The notes: generated by a model not told the origin, from the sequence alone. A DNA stretch of 64,000 bases from Candidatus Shapirobacteria bacterium (GCA_028710865.1 JAQTUF010000004.1:9713-73712); one strand, 5' to 3'; shown: positions 23,608 to 33,325, numbered from the stretch's first letter. Translations and numbers: made by a program.

Positions 23608-24540
23608 ATGGAACAACATTCAATTCCACAACAGATATCATCCTACGAATTTAAATTGGTAGGAGAGATGACTCTAAAACAATTTTTGAAGGCAGCGGTA
23701 GGAATAATATTGGCCTTGTTGATTAATGCGACTAAGTTAATAGTCATAGTTAAATGGCCTTTAATGATTCTCTGTGGTGGTTGTGGTTTACTTTTAGCTT
23801 TTGTGCCCTTTGAGGATAGACCATTGGAAGTGTGGATAATGGCTTTTATAAAATCAATTTATTCACCAACAATTTATGTTTATAAAAAAAAGGCGGATAA
23901 AAATTGGTTGGATTTGGATTTGACTAAAATCAATACCTCGAAACCATTAGTGTTGAATAAAGCAGAAATAAAAACTGAAAATCAAGAAAAAACTAAATTA
24001 AGAGATTTTTTTCAGGTAGTGTCATTAAGACATAAAACAATAGATAAAAATGAGATGGATAAGACTGATTCAAAAATAGACATAAAAAATGTAAAAACTG
24101 ATGATGTAATTCAAAATCAAAAACCAGATGTTTTAGATTCCACTAAAACAAAGGTTGAAGTAGAAGTAAAAACTAATGATTGGCGAGATGAAAAGGCAAA
24201 CTTAGGTTTAAAATCAGAAAAGTTAGAAGCAACAGGGAAAGTCCTCTTTGGATCAATTCCAATGCCAGATATACCTGAATTACCTAATGTGATAGTAGGG
24301 ATGGCAACTAGTAATGAGGGGAAAATAGTTGATGGAGTAATTGTGGAAATTCAAGATGAACATGGAAACCCATCTAGGGTATTAAAAACTAACTCTTTAG
24401 GACAATTTAAAATATCAACACCATTATCTAATGGAAGATACTTAATAATTGCCGAAAAGAATGGTTATATTTTTGATAGAGTCAATTTAGATTTAAATGG
24501 TCAAATCGTAGAACCAATTAGAATAATTGCTCATAATTAG
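23608..24540 (+). CDS. PrgI/VirB3-like inner-membrane protein with carboxypeptidase-regulatory-like tail
   Basis: A 310-residue protein. Residues 1-85 match the PrgI family (HSIPQQISSYEFKLVGEMTLKQFL, two close helices at about 28-65, then VPFEDRPLEVWI), which is the VirB3-type partner of VirB4 in type IV secretion. A charged linker follows (100-200). The C-terminal 80 residues (GVIVEIQDEHGNPSRVLKTNSLGQF ... GRYLIIAEKNGY) are a carboxypeptidase-regulatory-like beta-sandwich. This tail is not part of minimal PrgI. It is followed by the two VirB4 genes. Confidence 0.85.
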   Translation: MEQHSIPQQISSYEFKLVGEMTLKQFLKAAVGIILALLINATKLIVIVKWPLMILCGGCGLLLAFVPFEDRPLEVWIMAFIKSIYSPTIYVYKKKADKNWLDLDLTKINTSKPLVLNKAEIKTENQEKTKLRDFFQVVSLRHKTIDKNEMDKTDSKIDIKNVKTDDVIQNQKPDVLDSTKTKVEVEVKTNDWRDEKANLGLKSEKLEATGKVLFGSIPMPDIPELPNVIVGMATSNEGKIVDGVIVEIQDEHGNPSRVLKTNSLGQFKISTPLSNGRYLIIAEKNGYIFDRVNLDLNGQIVEPIRIIAHN

Positions 24541-24554
24541 GATATTATAAATAT

Positions 24555-25256
24555 ATGCCAGTTGACCCTCTTAAAATTGCAATAAAAGGAAGCACTCAGG
24601 AACACTTACCAATTGAAGATATAATTGATGATATAGTTTTACTAAAAGATGGTTCTTGTGCTGCGGTAATGCAAATTTCATCAGTAAATTTTGATCTTTT
24701 ATCAGAGACAGAACAATCAGCTATGGTGGCAGCTTATGGAGGTATATTAAATTCACTTAATTTTCCGGTTCAAATTGTAATTAGATCAAATATAAAAGAT
24801 ATTGGTTCATATTTAAAAAAATTAACGGAAGCGGAAAATAAACAAAATAATTCATTATTAAAAGAAAGAATAAAATTCTATCGAAAGTTTGTGGAAGAAA
24901 CAGTTAAAAAAAATGATATTTTATCAAAAACTTTTTATGTGATTGTTAAATTTTCTAGTATTGAATTGGGAATAAAGGGAGGTGGAAAACAAACGTTAAA
25001 GACAATTTTAAATATACAAAACAATAAAAATGAACTACCCTATCCAAAGGAATATATTATAGAAAAGGCAAAGGCAAACTTAGAGCCAAAAAGAGATCAT
25101 TTAGTAAGGTTATTTTCTAGATTAGGATTGGATATAAAACCATTAAAAAACCAGGAATTAGTGGAACTTTTTTATAAAATATATAATGAAGAGGTAGAAA
25201 GTAATCAAAAATTGCAAAATTTGGACTTTAGTGCACCAGTAATTAATACAAAATAA
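24555..25256 (+). CDS. VirB4/TraC N-terminal-domain-like protein
   Basis: A 233-residue protein with no ATPase motif. The sequence from IEDIIDDIVLLKDGSCAAVMQISSVNFDLLSETEQ (20-54) and the following segment of about 60 residues resemble the N-terminal domain of conjugative VirB4 proteins. It stops 2 nt before the ATPase gene, so the VirB4 unit appears to be encoded by two genes. TATTAT lies 6 nt before its ATG. There is no membrane helix. Confidence 0.7.
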   Translation: MPVDPLKIAIKGSTQEHLPIEDIIDDIVLLKDGSCAAVMQISSVNFDLLSETEQSAMVAAYGGILNSLNFPVQIVIRSNIKDIGSYLKKLTEAENKQNNSLLKERIKFYRKFVEETVKKNDILSKTFYVIVKFSSIELGIKGGGKQTLKTILNIQNNKNELPYPKEYIIEKAKANLEPKRDHLVRLFSRLGLDIKPLKNQELVELFYKIYNEEVESNQKLQNLDFSAPVINTK

Positions 25257-25258
25257 AA

Positions 25259-27580
25259 ATGAAATTACTAGACAAAATATTAAAAAAACCAGTGGTAGAA
25301 GAACAACAAACTAATGAGGGGATTAAAAATGGTAAAAGGGATTTTACTCAAGGACTGGTAACCACTAAAGATATAATTGCGCCATCATCTTTGGAAGTCG
25401 ATTTTAACTACGTTAGGATTGATAATAAATATTACAGAACCTTATTTATAGCAGCATATCCAAGATTTGTGGGAATAAATTGGCTATCATCTTTAATAAA
25501 TTTTGACGCGGCTTTGAATATTTCAATGTTTATCTATCCGACTGATGGAAAAGAAATTTTGGATGATTTAAGACGCAAGATAACTGAAATGGAGGCAGAA
25601 ATGAGCAGTGATATTCAAAGAGGTAGATTAGTTAATCCAGCAACTCAGGCAAAATTAGAGGATGCAATGAATTTACAAGCCGATTTGGTTAAAGGGGAAG
25701 AAAGATTTTTTCAATTTGGTTTATATATAACAATATCAGCGGAAACTAAGGAAGAGATAGAAAGGATTAATAAAAATCTAGAAGCAGCTTTAGGATCACT
25801 ATTGATTGTCAGTAAAAGAACAACACTTCAAATGGAAGACGGATTTATAACTGGATTACCAATAGGAGATGACCGATTGAAAATGACTAGAAATATGGAT
25901 ACAACTTCATTAGCAACAACATTCCCATTTGTTTCATCAGATCTATCTGATGATAAGGGAATAATGTATGGAATAAATATACATAATGGATCATTGGTTA
26001 TTTTTGATCGGTTTTCAATGCCAAACTACAATTCGGTGGTTTTTGCTATGGCAGGAGCAGGAAAATCTTACATGATAAAACTAGAAGTTTTAAGATCACT
26101 GATGTTGGGAACAGAAATTATTGTGATTGATCCGGAAAATGAATATCAGGATTTGGCGACAGCAGTAGGAGGACAATATATTGCTTTTGGTTATAGTGAG
26201 GCATCAAAAATAAACCCATTTGATTTGTCTCTAGTGGAAGAAGAAGGAGAAAATGCTTTAAATAGTAAAATTTTATCGATTCATAAACTACTAAAAGTAA
26301 TGTTGGGTAATATGGATCCAATTGAAGAATCAATACTAGACAAAGCAATGATGGATGCTTATAAAATGAAAGGAATTACCCCTGATCCAGCAACTCAAAC
26401 ACGAGAACCACCATTAATTGAAGATTTATATAAATCTTTGATTGGAATGGAGGAAGAAAAGGCTAAGAGTTTGGCAGCGAGATTAGAAAAATATATTAAA
26501 GGGTCATTTTCGGGAATATTTAATCAAAAAACAACAGTTAATTTGACTAATCAGTTTGTAGTTTTTGGAATTAAAAACCTAGAAGAAACATTGAGACCAG
26601 TGGCAATGCATATTATTTTGGATTATATCTGGACAGTAGTTAAAAAGAATTTAAAAAAAAGAATATTAGTGGTCGATGAAGCTTGGTATTTAATGCAATA
26701 TGAAGATTCAGCAGGATTTTTGAGAGGGATTGTCAAAAGAGGTCGAAAATATTATTTGGGAGTAACAACTATTACTCAAGATGTAGATGATTTTTTAGCA
26801 ACACCATACGGGAAGGAAATTGTGACTAATAGTGCTATCCAAATTCTTTTAAGACAACATACAGCAGCAATCGATCAAATAGGAAAAGTATTTTATTTAA
26901 GCGAGGGAGAAAAACAGTTATTATTAACGGCTGATAAAGGACAAGGAATATTTTTTGCTGGACAAAATCATGTAGCAATACAGGTAATATCGTCTGACGA
27001 TGAACATAAATTGATAACTTCAAACCCCGAAGATGTATTAAATAAGAGAAAATTAGAGGCTGAAATAAAAGCAGGGATAAAACAAAACACACCCACTCCA
27101 GTTGGGAAACCTAGCCTTGAAAATGAAGGGTTAAAACCGGAAATAAAGAAAAATTCTACTGTTTTAACAAAAACTGGAGTAACACCTTTTAAAAATGAAC
27201 CATTTAAACCAGAAATTAAACCAATAGAACAAAAACCAGTAGAAAATATAAGAGATGTTAAACCAGAAGTAATTACTGAGGTTAAGAATGTTGATATGAC
27301 ATCAGTGAAACCAATAGCAACAGAGATATCAAAACCAGAAAAATTTGAACCACCAAAACCAGAAATAATAACCATGGAGCCCAAAAAACCAATTTTTATT
27401 AGGAATGAAGAAGTAAAAATACCTCAACCACCACAATTAAACAAAAGTGCTAAACCAGTGTTTGAACAAAATTCCTCTGTCTCAACAAACTCAACATCTC
27501 CATTTGATAAGGAAGAAATTAAAAAAGAAGATAATAAGAAAATGGATTATGATGACTTGTTTGGCAATGGTATCGTCTAA
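25259..27580 (+). CDS. virB4: VirB4/TraC-type type IV secretion ATPase
   Basis: A 773-residue ATPase expected to drive pilus assembly or substrate transport at the inner membrane. Walker A AMAGAGKSYM is near residues 262-271 and Walker B RILVVDEAWYLM near 468-479; GVTTITQDVDDFL follows, as in the family. N-terminal residues 20-240 carry the rest of the VirB4 fold. Residues beyond 600 form a long Pro/Lys/Glu-rich tail with repeated KPE-type units, probably disordered. It is coupled to the preceding gene (2-nt gap). Confidence 0.9.
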   Translation: MKLLDKILKKPVVEEQQTNEGIKNGKRDFTQGLVTTKDIIAPSSLEVDFNYVRIDNKYYRTLFIAAYPRFVGINWLSSLINFDAALNISMFIYPTDGKEILDDLRRKITEMEAEMSSDIQRGRLVNPATQAKLEDAMNLQADLVKGEERFFQFGLYITISAETKEEIERINKNLEAALGSLLIVSKRTTLQMEDGFITGLPIGDDRLKMTRNMDTTSLATTFPFVSSDLSDDKGIMYGINIHNGSLVIFDRFSMPNYNSVVFAMAGAGKSYMIKLEVLRSLMLGTEIIVIDPENEYQDLATAVGGQYIAFGYSEASKINPFDLSLVEEEGENALNSKILSIHKLLKVMLGNMDPIEESILDKAMMDAYKMKGITPDPATQTREPPLIEDLYKSLIGMEEEKAKSLAARLEKYIKGSFSGIFNQKTTVNLTNQFVVFGIKNLEETLRPVAMHIILDYIWTVVKKNLKKRILVVDEAWYLMQYEDSAGFLRGIVKRGRKYYLGVTTITQDVDDFLATPYGKEIVTNSAIQILLRQHTAAIDQIGKVFYLSEGEKQLLLTADKGQGIFFAGQNHVAIQVISSDDEHKLITSNPEDVLNKRKLEAEIKAGIKQNTPTPVGKPSLENEGLKPEIKKNSTVLTKTGVTPFKNEPFKPEIKPIEQKPVENIRDVKPEVITEVKNVDMTSVKPIATEISKPEKFEPPKPEIITMEPKKPIFIRNEEVKIPQPPQLNKSAKPVFEQNSSVSTNSTSPFDKEEIKKEDNKKMDYDDLFGNGIV

Positions 27581-27611
27581 TTAGATCATAGATGATAAGT
27601 CGTAGATTGAT

Positions 27612-27617
27612 TATAAT
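27612..27617 (+). promoter_or_regulatory. -10 box TATAAT before the cell-wall-hydrolase-like gene
   Basis: Perfect TATAAT, 6 nt before the ATG at 27624, in a 43-nt gap after the VirB4 gene. It would allow expression apart from the PrgI-VirB4 genes. Confidence 0.5.
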
Positions 27618-27623
27618 TTAATA

Positions 27624-29843
27624 ATGGCGAATGTAGATGATATTAATCAAAGTAGTCCAAAAACACCTTGGGAAGCGGCTAGTCTATTAAATAAATATAG
27701 TGGCGGGATTGATGATATTTCTATAAATGGTCAATTTGGAAAGGCTATGACTGATTTGGGAATAAATTTAAAAGATTATGGTTCAATTAAAAAATTAAGA
27801 ATAGCTTTAAATGAGACTATTAAAAATCAAAAAAAAATAACTAAAGATCAAATAATTCAGGATAAAAAAAAAGATGAAGAAGAGGCTGATAAAAAAACCA
27901 GTAGTAGAGAAAGAGAGAAAATAGATAAAAAAGAAAAGATAAAAGAAGATAAAGAAAAAGCGAAGAAAGATGAAATTAAGAAAAAAATAGAAATAGAAAA
28001 AGAAGAAGTAGCTAAAAAAGTAACTAAAGATTTGGAGGGAGATGAAAAATTAAAAAAAACACTTAAGGATGAGGTTGAAAAAATTATCAGAAATAAAGAA
28101 ATTAAAACAGAACAGGAAAAAAAGAATGATTTGGTCAAAGAAATATCAAAAGTGTCAGGTAAGGCACCTGATACAGAAATGGAAGTGGCAGCTCAAGAAA
28201 TTGTTAAAGCAACAAAAAATTTTGAACTAGAAAATATAAACCAGGTTAGAGAATATCGTAAAGATAGTTTAAAAGAAGAATTTGAAAAAGAAATGGTTAG
28301 GTTAAATCCTGATATTGATAAAAAAAAACTTAGCTTGGTAAGGGAACAAGCTGAAATAGTAGCAGATATTTATTATGGTGGTAGAGGGATAGAAAATGAA
28401 CGAGATTTTATTTTGGCAGGAGCAACAGGTATTGAAGGGGGAAGGTTGGAAAATGCTTATTCTGATTTGGAAGGAATGTTGGGATTTTTACAAAAAACTT
28501 CAAAACAAGTAACTAATATTTTAAAAAAATTTAATTCAATAAAGGAAAAATTAAGTGGATTAAATCAGTCAACTAGTCTGCGAGAATTTAGATCATTTGA
28601 TAGATTAGTGGGAGGATTGAGTAATTCAAACATTTTTAATAGTTTTAAGTTGGGTCAAAGTAGAATTTTAACTTGGGCTGATAGACTTGATCGTTTAACT
28701 GGTGGTTGGATAAGAAGAACATTTATAAATTGGGGTGGAAAATTTATAGCCAAAATTGGAAATGAATCAATTAGGGCTTTTGCGGAAAATAGTTTAAAAA
28801 TGTTTGCTGAAAAGGGTTTTCAAGGTGGATTTAATGCAATAATGCGAGGATTTTTAAGCGGTGGAGCAAAGGCAGCGGGAACAGCAGCAGCAGGAGCGGG
28901 AACAGCAGCAGGAACAGCAGCAGGAACAGCAGCAGGAGCAGGTTTGTCAGCTACAGGATGGGGAGCCATTATAGTGGTAGCAATGGCAATAATTAAAGCA
29001 TTAAAAAAAATAGGGAAGAAAATTTATGATGGACTAAGTGGTTTAGTTGCTAATGGAAGAGGAGAAGATGAGGATACAAATAAAATAGTTAAAAAAAAGT
29101 GGGTAATAATTTTAATACCAATATTATTGATTGGTGGATGTACATTACAAAATAACAATAATACTTCTATTTTAGTTCCACCAAAAGGAGGAAATACCAG
29201 TGGTAGTAGTAATACTAGTGTTAATAATAATGGCAGTACTGATTATGAGACTATAAATAAAGGAATATTTTCAATACCAAAGTGTGACCCAAACGATATT
29301 AATACAAACAGAAGTATTTTAAGAGATATAGCTTTGTCCGTGGAAGGAAATGTCCCTTATAGTTTAGCTTCTAATTGGTATTGTATAGGTCCATGTAATG
29401 CGTGGGGTAAACGAGATACTACAAGTACATTATGGAAAAGAATAAAACACCCATATTATGGTATGGATTGTGCCAAATTTGTAAGTTGGGTATGGTTACA
29501 ATGTATAGGTAAAGAGAGAAACAACCAAACAAATGAACTAGGTGGAAGTGCTTGGTTGTCTGGAAATACAACCAGATACCCAGATCAATGGAAAAGAATA
29601 TATCCAAATACTATTGATGACCTTAAAATAGGTGATATCCTTTATAAGTTTGGCCATGCTGCTATTTATATAGGAAATGGGGAAATAATGGAGTCAATTA
29701 GGAATAATAATAATCCTGTTGTACAACATGTTAAAGAGGTAAGTAATTATGGAGTAGTACAAAAGGAAAGAAATAAGTTTTATTATAAAGTAATTAGAAT
29801 TGTTGATGTTTTTAAAAGTGAGGAGGGACAAAATGAACTTTAG
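27624..29843 (+). CDS. Large secretion-block protein: coiled coil, membrane helices and C-terminal NlpC/P60-like domain
   Basis: 739 residues. Residues 75-230 are extremely Lys/Glu-rich coiled coil. Residues about 260-400 are helical and amphipathic. An Ala/Gly/Thr repeat at about 416-440 leads into a helix (GWGAIIVVAMAIIKAL), and a second hydrophobic segment ends IGGC near 505. The C-terminal domain has Asp615-Cys616 in YGMDCAKFVSWVW and His678 in FGHAAIYIG, the Cys-His pair of NlpC/P60-like peptidoglycan hydrolases. This fits a VirB1-like enzyme that opens the wall for the apparatus, with a large cytoplasmic part. It overlaps the next gene by 11 nt. Confidence 0.75.
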   Translation: MANVDDINQSSPKTPWEAASLLNKYSGGIDDISINGQFGKAMTDLGINLKDYGSIKKLRIALNETIKNQKKITKDQIIQDKKKDEEEADKKTSSREREKIDKKEKIKEDKEKAKKDEIKKKIEIEKEEVAKKVTKDLEGDEKLKKTLKDEVEKIIRNKEIKTEQEKKNDLVKEISKVSGKAPDTEMEVAAQEIVKATKNFELENINQVREYRKDSLKEEFEKEMVRLNPDIDKKKLSLVREQAEIVADIYYGGRGIENERDFILAGATGIEGGRLENAYSDLEGMLGFLQKTSKQVTNILKKFNSIKEKLSGLNQSTSLREFRSFDRLVGGLSNSNIFNSFKLGQSRILTWADRLDRLTGGWIRRTFINWGGKFIAKIGNESIRAFAENSLKMFAEKGFQGGFNAIMRGFLSGGAKAAGTAAAGAGTAAGTAAGTAAGAGLSATGWGAIIVVAMAIIKALKKIGKKIYDGLSGLVANGRGEDEDTNKIVKKKWVIILIPILLIGGCTLQNNNNTSILVPPKGGNTSGSSNTSVNNNGSTDYETINKGIFSIPKCDPNDINTNRSILRDIALSVEGNVPYSLASNWYCIGPCNAWGKRDTTSTLWKRIKHPYYGMDCAKFVSWVWLQCIGKERNNQTNELGGSAWLSGNTTRYPDQWKRIYPNTIDDLKIGDILYKFGHAAIYIGNGEIMESIRNNNNPVVQHVKEVSNYGVVQKERNKFYYKVIRIVDVFKSEEGQNEL
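28871..28942 (+). repeat. 12-nt tandem repeats coding for Ala-Gly-Thr
   Basis: Imperfect copies of GGAACAGCAGCA lie inside the 739-residue protein gene and encode an AGTAAG-type stretch just before a membrane helix. The copy number could change by slippage without loss of frame. Confidence 0.75.
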
Positions 29844-30342
29844 AGAATTTTTAAAGAAATATAAATTGATTATTTTTTTAGTGATGTTAATTTTTGTTTT
29901 GGGATTTGTTAAGGTTTATTTTGGAAACAAAACTGATAATATTTCATCGGAAATAAATACGATTGAACAAAAACAAATAAATAATAAAGAAAATGATTCT
30001 AATGAAAAAGAACCAACCCCAACTGAGGTTGAAATATTAAGTAAAGAAATATTAAAACAATATGGTCAAATAAAAACAGAAGAAGAGGTGGATAATTTTT
30101 TAAAAACATTAACAGATGACCAAATAAAATTATTACCAGAAATTGATCCAGATTATTCTTTGGAATATTTATTACCTTATGAAGCCAATACCTTTATAAT
30201 TGAAAAATATTTGGACGCAAATATACTTTCGGTAAAAACAAAGGGTGATGATTTTGATAAATCAAAAGATGATTTAATGGAATGGTTAAATAAAAATGCT
30301 GAGGATCCAGAAAATATAACAATAGTTTGGGGAAAAAATTAA
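29833..30342 (+). CDS. Single-span membrane-anchored protein at the end of the first secretion block
   Basis: 169 residues from ATG 29833, which has a strong Shine-Dalgarno (GAGGAGG) 5 nt ahead; the frame opens earlier, but this start is clear. It overlaps the stop region of the preceding gene. It has one N-terminal membrane helix (about 13-32), and the rest is an acidic outside domain with Lys/Glu-rich segments ending in a compact fold (YDAN...KTKGDDFDKSKDDLMEWLNK). A VirB8-like place in the apparatus is possible but not shown. The last 4 nt overlap the convergent dnaN gene. Confidence 0.6.
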   Translation: MNFREFLKKYKLIIFLVMLIFVLGFVKVYFGNKTDNISSEINTIEQKQINNKENDSNEKEPTPTEVEILSKEILKQYGQIKTEEEVDNFLKTLTDDQIKLLPEIDPDYSLEYLLPYEANTFIIEKYLDANILSVKTKGDDFDKSKDDLMEWLNKNAEDPENITIVWGKN

Positions 30343-31460
30343 TCCTGAAGACGGACAGGCATAATAATGTGAGTAAAAGAAAGATCTGATTGATCATGAA
30401 AACAAGCAGGTGAAAGGGAATCATTTAACTCAATAATAATTTCCTGACTTTTACAATTAGTTAAAAAATCGACTAAAAATTTATAATTAAAAGCAATTTC
30501 TATATTGTCACCTTCTGCTTTTGAATCAATAGTAGCCTTATTTTGACCAATTTGGGGAGCATTAGCACTTAATTCAATATTATTAGCTTTAATATTTAAT
30601 TTAACAACATTAGCAGACTCTTTAGCAAAAACAGAAGCAATTTTAACAGCTTGTAAAAATTCATCTTTATTTAGAAAAACTTTAGTAGAGAAATTGTCTG
30701 GAATTATCTTTTGATAGTCGGGATACTCCCCTTCTATAAGTCGAGAAATAATCTCTATGTCGTCTAGAACGAATACAACTTGGTGTTTGTCACTCGTTAG
30801 ACCTATTTTAATTTTTTGATTGTTTTTAGCGAGTTTAGTAACCTCTATTAAACTCTTGGCGGGAATTAAAAAAGTAATTGGTTTATCGGTTTTTAAATCA
30901 ATAGGATTGACTAATTTAATATTTTTAAGAGATAAACGAAAACCATCAGTAGCAACAAACATTAAGTTATTATTAGTAAATTGACAAAGGATGGCGGTTA
31001 AAACCGGACGAATATCATCTATAGCAGCAGAAAAAGCTATTTGAGAAATACTTTCTAAAAGAATATTAAAATCAATATTAAAACTAGTTTTAGAATCAAT
31101 TAAAGGAAATTCAGGATAATCAAGGGCTGGAATAGTAGTAAAGGTGGATTCAGTTTTTTTAGATGAAACAGATAATAGATTATTATCTGTCAAAGACATA
31201 TCAATTTTCCCAGATGATAAATAGGAAATAAATTCTGTAATTTCTTTTGGAGGAACAGTAGTACTACCCTCTTTGTCTATTTTGGCACCAATCCAATAAT
31301 TAATACTTAATTCAAGATTAGTAGCAGATATTTTTAAACGACCATTATCGGTTGACAAAAGAAGATTATTTAATATAGGTAACTGATTTTTATTAGAAAT
31401 AAAACGAGAGACATTGTTTAAAGCAGAGTTAAAATTTTCTTGGAGAATCGACACTTTCAT
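30339..31460 (-). CDS. dnaN: DNA polymerase III sliding clamp (beta subunit)
   Basis: A 373-residue clamp that tethers the replicative polymerase to DNA. It begins MKVSILQENFNSALNNVSRFI and ends with LSPACFHDQSDLSFTHIIMPVRL, matching the family's usual PxxxxD...YxxMPxR(L) C-terminus with His for Tyr. Length is typical. It follows dnaA on the same strand, separated by a 293-nt A+T-rich spacer with a DnaA box. Confidence 0.95.
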   Translation of the reverse strand: MKVSILQENFNSALNNVSRFISNKNQLPILNNLLLSTDNGRLKISATNLELSINYWIGAKIDKEGSTTVPPKEITEFISYLSSGKIDMSLTDNNLLSVSSKKTESTFTTIPALDYPEFPLIDSKTSFNIDFNILLESISQIAFSAAIDDIRPVLTAILCQFTNNNLMFVATDGFRLSLKNIKLVNPIDLKTDKPITFLIPAKSLIEVTKLAKNNQKIKIGLTSDKHQVVFVLDDIEIISRLIEGEYPDYQKIIPDNFSTKVFLNKDEFLQAVKIASVFAKESANVVKLNIKANNIELSANAPQIGQNKATIDSKAEGDNIEIAFNYKFLVDFLTNCKSQEIIIELNDSLSPACFHDQSDLSFTHIIMPVRLQD

Positions 31461-31753
31461 TGTCTTATATTATCAAAATTTTTAGTTTATTAAAAGATTA
31501 ATAATAAATTAGTAACAGTAGTTATTAGAGATGGTTGAAAAGTGGAATTATTATTTTTTATAGCCATTTTTGGGTATTTTTTTAAATTATTTAATAGTGG
31601 AAACAAATTTTTTGTTTTAAATTAAGGTTAAATATTAGTTTTATATCTTATAAAATTGACTTTGTTTGGGTTAATATTCGGTGGAAAATATTTTTTTTAA
31701 TGTGGATAAAAGAGTGAATAAATGTTTTTAAAATGTGAATAATTTTATAAAAG
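31461..31753. other. dnaA-dnaN spacer, candidate replication origin
   Basis: 293 nt of very A+T-rich DNA without a gene. It holds one perfect DnaA box (TGTGGATAA, 31701-31709), one near match (TGTGAATAA, 31734-31742) and long A/T runs fit for unwinding. Together with the dnaA upstream region it is the likely oriC, but two or three boxes per spacer are few. No terminator hairpin seen. Confidence 0.5.
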
Positions 31754-33097
31754 TTAAAAATTAGTTTTTATTTGGTTGATAAGTTGGCGGATTTGTGGAT
31801 TAGTGGAAAAACTTTGGTTTATTTTGTCTCGGGCATGCATAATACTAGTATGGTCGCGTCCACCTAAAAGGTGTCCAACTTCTTCTAAAGGAAGATTACC
31901 TTCTGTCAATAAAAGATAAGCGGTAATATGACGGGCTAAAACTAATTCTTTTTTACGACTTTTACCACAAAGATCACCGGTTTTAATATTAAAATGTTTA
32001 GCACAGACAGAAATAATATGACGAGGATTTATTTTTGATGATATGTCGTTGGTAAATTGTAAATTTGGGTTGGTAAAACTTTGGACAAAGGAAAGATCTA
32101 TCTCTTTTATTTTATTAGCAATTGATTGAATTGAAAGTTGTTGAATTTTACCTTCAATCTCACGAATATTTGATTCGATGTTATTGGCTAAAAAAGAGGT
32201 GGCTTCAGGAGTAATTTTAATTCCTTTTTCATCAAATTTTTGGTTGATTATAGCAATTCTCATTTCATAGTCTGGAAGTTGAATATCAACTGTTAGTCCA
32301 CCCATAAAACGAGAAACTAAACGATCTTCAAGGTGATCGATTTCACTAGGTTTACGATCGGAAGTTAAAATAACTTGTTTACCGTTCATATGAAGAGCAT
32401 TAAAGGTATGAAAAAATTCTTCTTGGGTATATTCTTTTCCAGCAATAAATTGAATATCATCAACTAAAATACAATCTAAATTACGATATTTTTCTTTAAA
32501 TTGATTCATATTTTTGGTTTTAAGTGAATTTACAAGTTCGTTCCCAAAAGTTTCAGCGGAAAAATATTTTATTTTTAGATTGGAATTATTTTTAATAAGT
32601 TCATGGCCAATAGCTTGCATAAGGTGAGTTTTACCAACTCCTACCCCACCCCAAATAAAAAAAGGATTGTAAGAAAGACCGGGATTTTTGACAATACCTT
32701 GAGCGGCAGCATAGGCAAAATTATTACTATTACCAACAATAAGGGTATCGAAGGTATATTTAGGATGAAGAGAATTGTTTATTTGGTGTGGTTTGGCAGC
32801 GAATTCAAGTAAAGGAGCGGGGCGGTTGGGTAAAGAATTTTCTGTTTCTAAATTTTCTTGAACAATAAAGTTTAGATTATTATCGGTTTTGGTTTGATTA
32901 TCAAGGGCGCCTTTAAAAATATCATAATAACGTTTGTGGTTAATATCGACTAGGTAGGAATTAGGACAAGCGAGGGTGGCAATATTATTTTGGAGACTAA
33001 TAAGTTGAGTTTTGCTGACAAATGTTTGGAAAACGGCTGGAGCTAGAACTATTTTAAGTTCTTCTTGAGTATTTTTCCAAAGTTGATTAAGATCCAT
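31754..33097 (-). CDS. dnaA: Chromosomal replication initiator DnaA
   Basis: A 447-residue AAA+ initiator. It has an N-terminal DnaB-contact domain (1-80), a short linker, the AAA+ module with Walker A GGVGVGKTH near 148-156 and Walker B CILVDDIQFI near 210, and the C-terminal DNA-binding domain with the signature GGRDHTSIMHARDKI near 412. It binds DnaA boxes and opens the origin. Gene order dnaN-dnaA facing away from rpmH-rnpA is the classic bacterial origin region. Confidence 0.97.
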   Translation of the reverse strand: MDLNQLWKNTQEELKIVLAPAVFQTFVSKTQLISLQNNIATLACPNSYLVDINHKRYYDIFKGALDNQTKTDNNLNFIVQENLETENSLPNRPAPLLEFAAKPHQINNSLHPKYTFDTLIVGNSNNFAYAAAQGIVKNPGLSYNPFFIWGGVGVGKTHLMQAIGHELIKNNSNLKIKYFSAETFGNELVNSLKTKNMNQFKEKYRNLDCILVDDIQFIAGKEYTQEEFFHTFNALHMNGKQVILTSDRKPSEIDHLEDRLVSRFMGGLTVDIQLPDYEMRIAIINQKFDEKGIKITPEATSFLANNIESNIREIEGKIQQLSIQSIANKIKEIDLSFVQSFTNPNLQFTNDISSKINPRHIISVCAKHFNIKTGDLCGKSRKKELVLARHITAYLLLTEGNLPLEEVGHLLGGRDHTSIMHARDKINQSFSTNPQIRQLINQIKTNF

Positions 33098-33112
33098 TAT
33101 TTAAATCCCTCT

Positions 33113-33151
33113 CTCCGCTGTTGCGGAGTTTCTCCCTTTGATGAAAGAGAG
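33113..33151. repeat. Two-hairpin palindromic element upstream of dnaA
   Basis: CTCCGC-tgtt-GCGGAG (33113-33128) is perfect; CTCCCTTT-gatg-AAAGAGAG (33132-33151) has one mismatch. The layout is the same as the palindromes inside mutM and the O-antigen ligase gene, here in a spacer. Confidence 0.6.
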
Positions 33152-33218
33152 ACAAAACATAATAATTAGGCAGTAAGATGGGCAGAAAATGGAAGTCAAA
33201 ATTTGGGGGTTAGTTGAT

Positions 33219-33251
33219 TTATCCACACCAATAATAAATTAGTTTTCCACA
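33219..33251. promoter_or_regulatory. DnaA boxes between dnaA and rpmH
   Basis: A perfect TTATCCACA (33219-33227) and a near match TTTTCCACA (33243-33251), in the same direction. They may serve dnaA autoregulation and/or form part of oriC. Confidence 0.6.
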
Positions 33252-33319
33252 AAATGAAAGGGGATAAAAAGATCTCAGTTAGTCAGTTTTTCTGTTTATC
33301 AGATTAGATTTATTTATGG

Positions 33320-33325
33320 TAAAAT
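33320..33325 (+). promoter_or_regulatory. -10-like TAAAAT of rpmH
   Basis: GG-TAAAAT, 7 nt before the ATG at 33333. Confidence 0.45.

Noticed and set aside
28871..28942. Tandem repeats considered as CRISPR or minisatellite
   Set aside because: Units are 12 nt without spacers and translate in frame to an Ala/Gly/Thr stretch of a real protein. No CRISPR array or cas gene was seen anywhere in the window.
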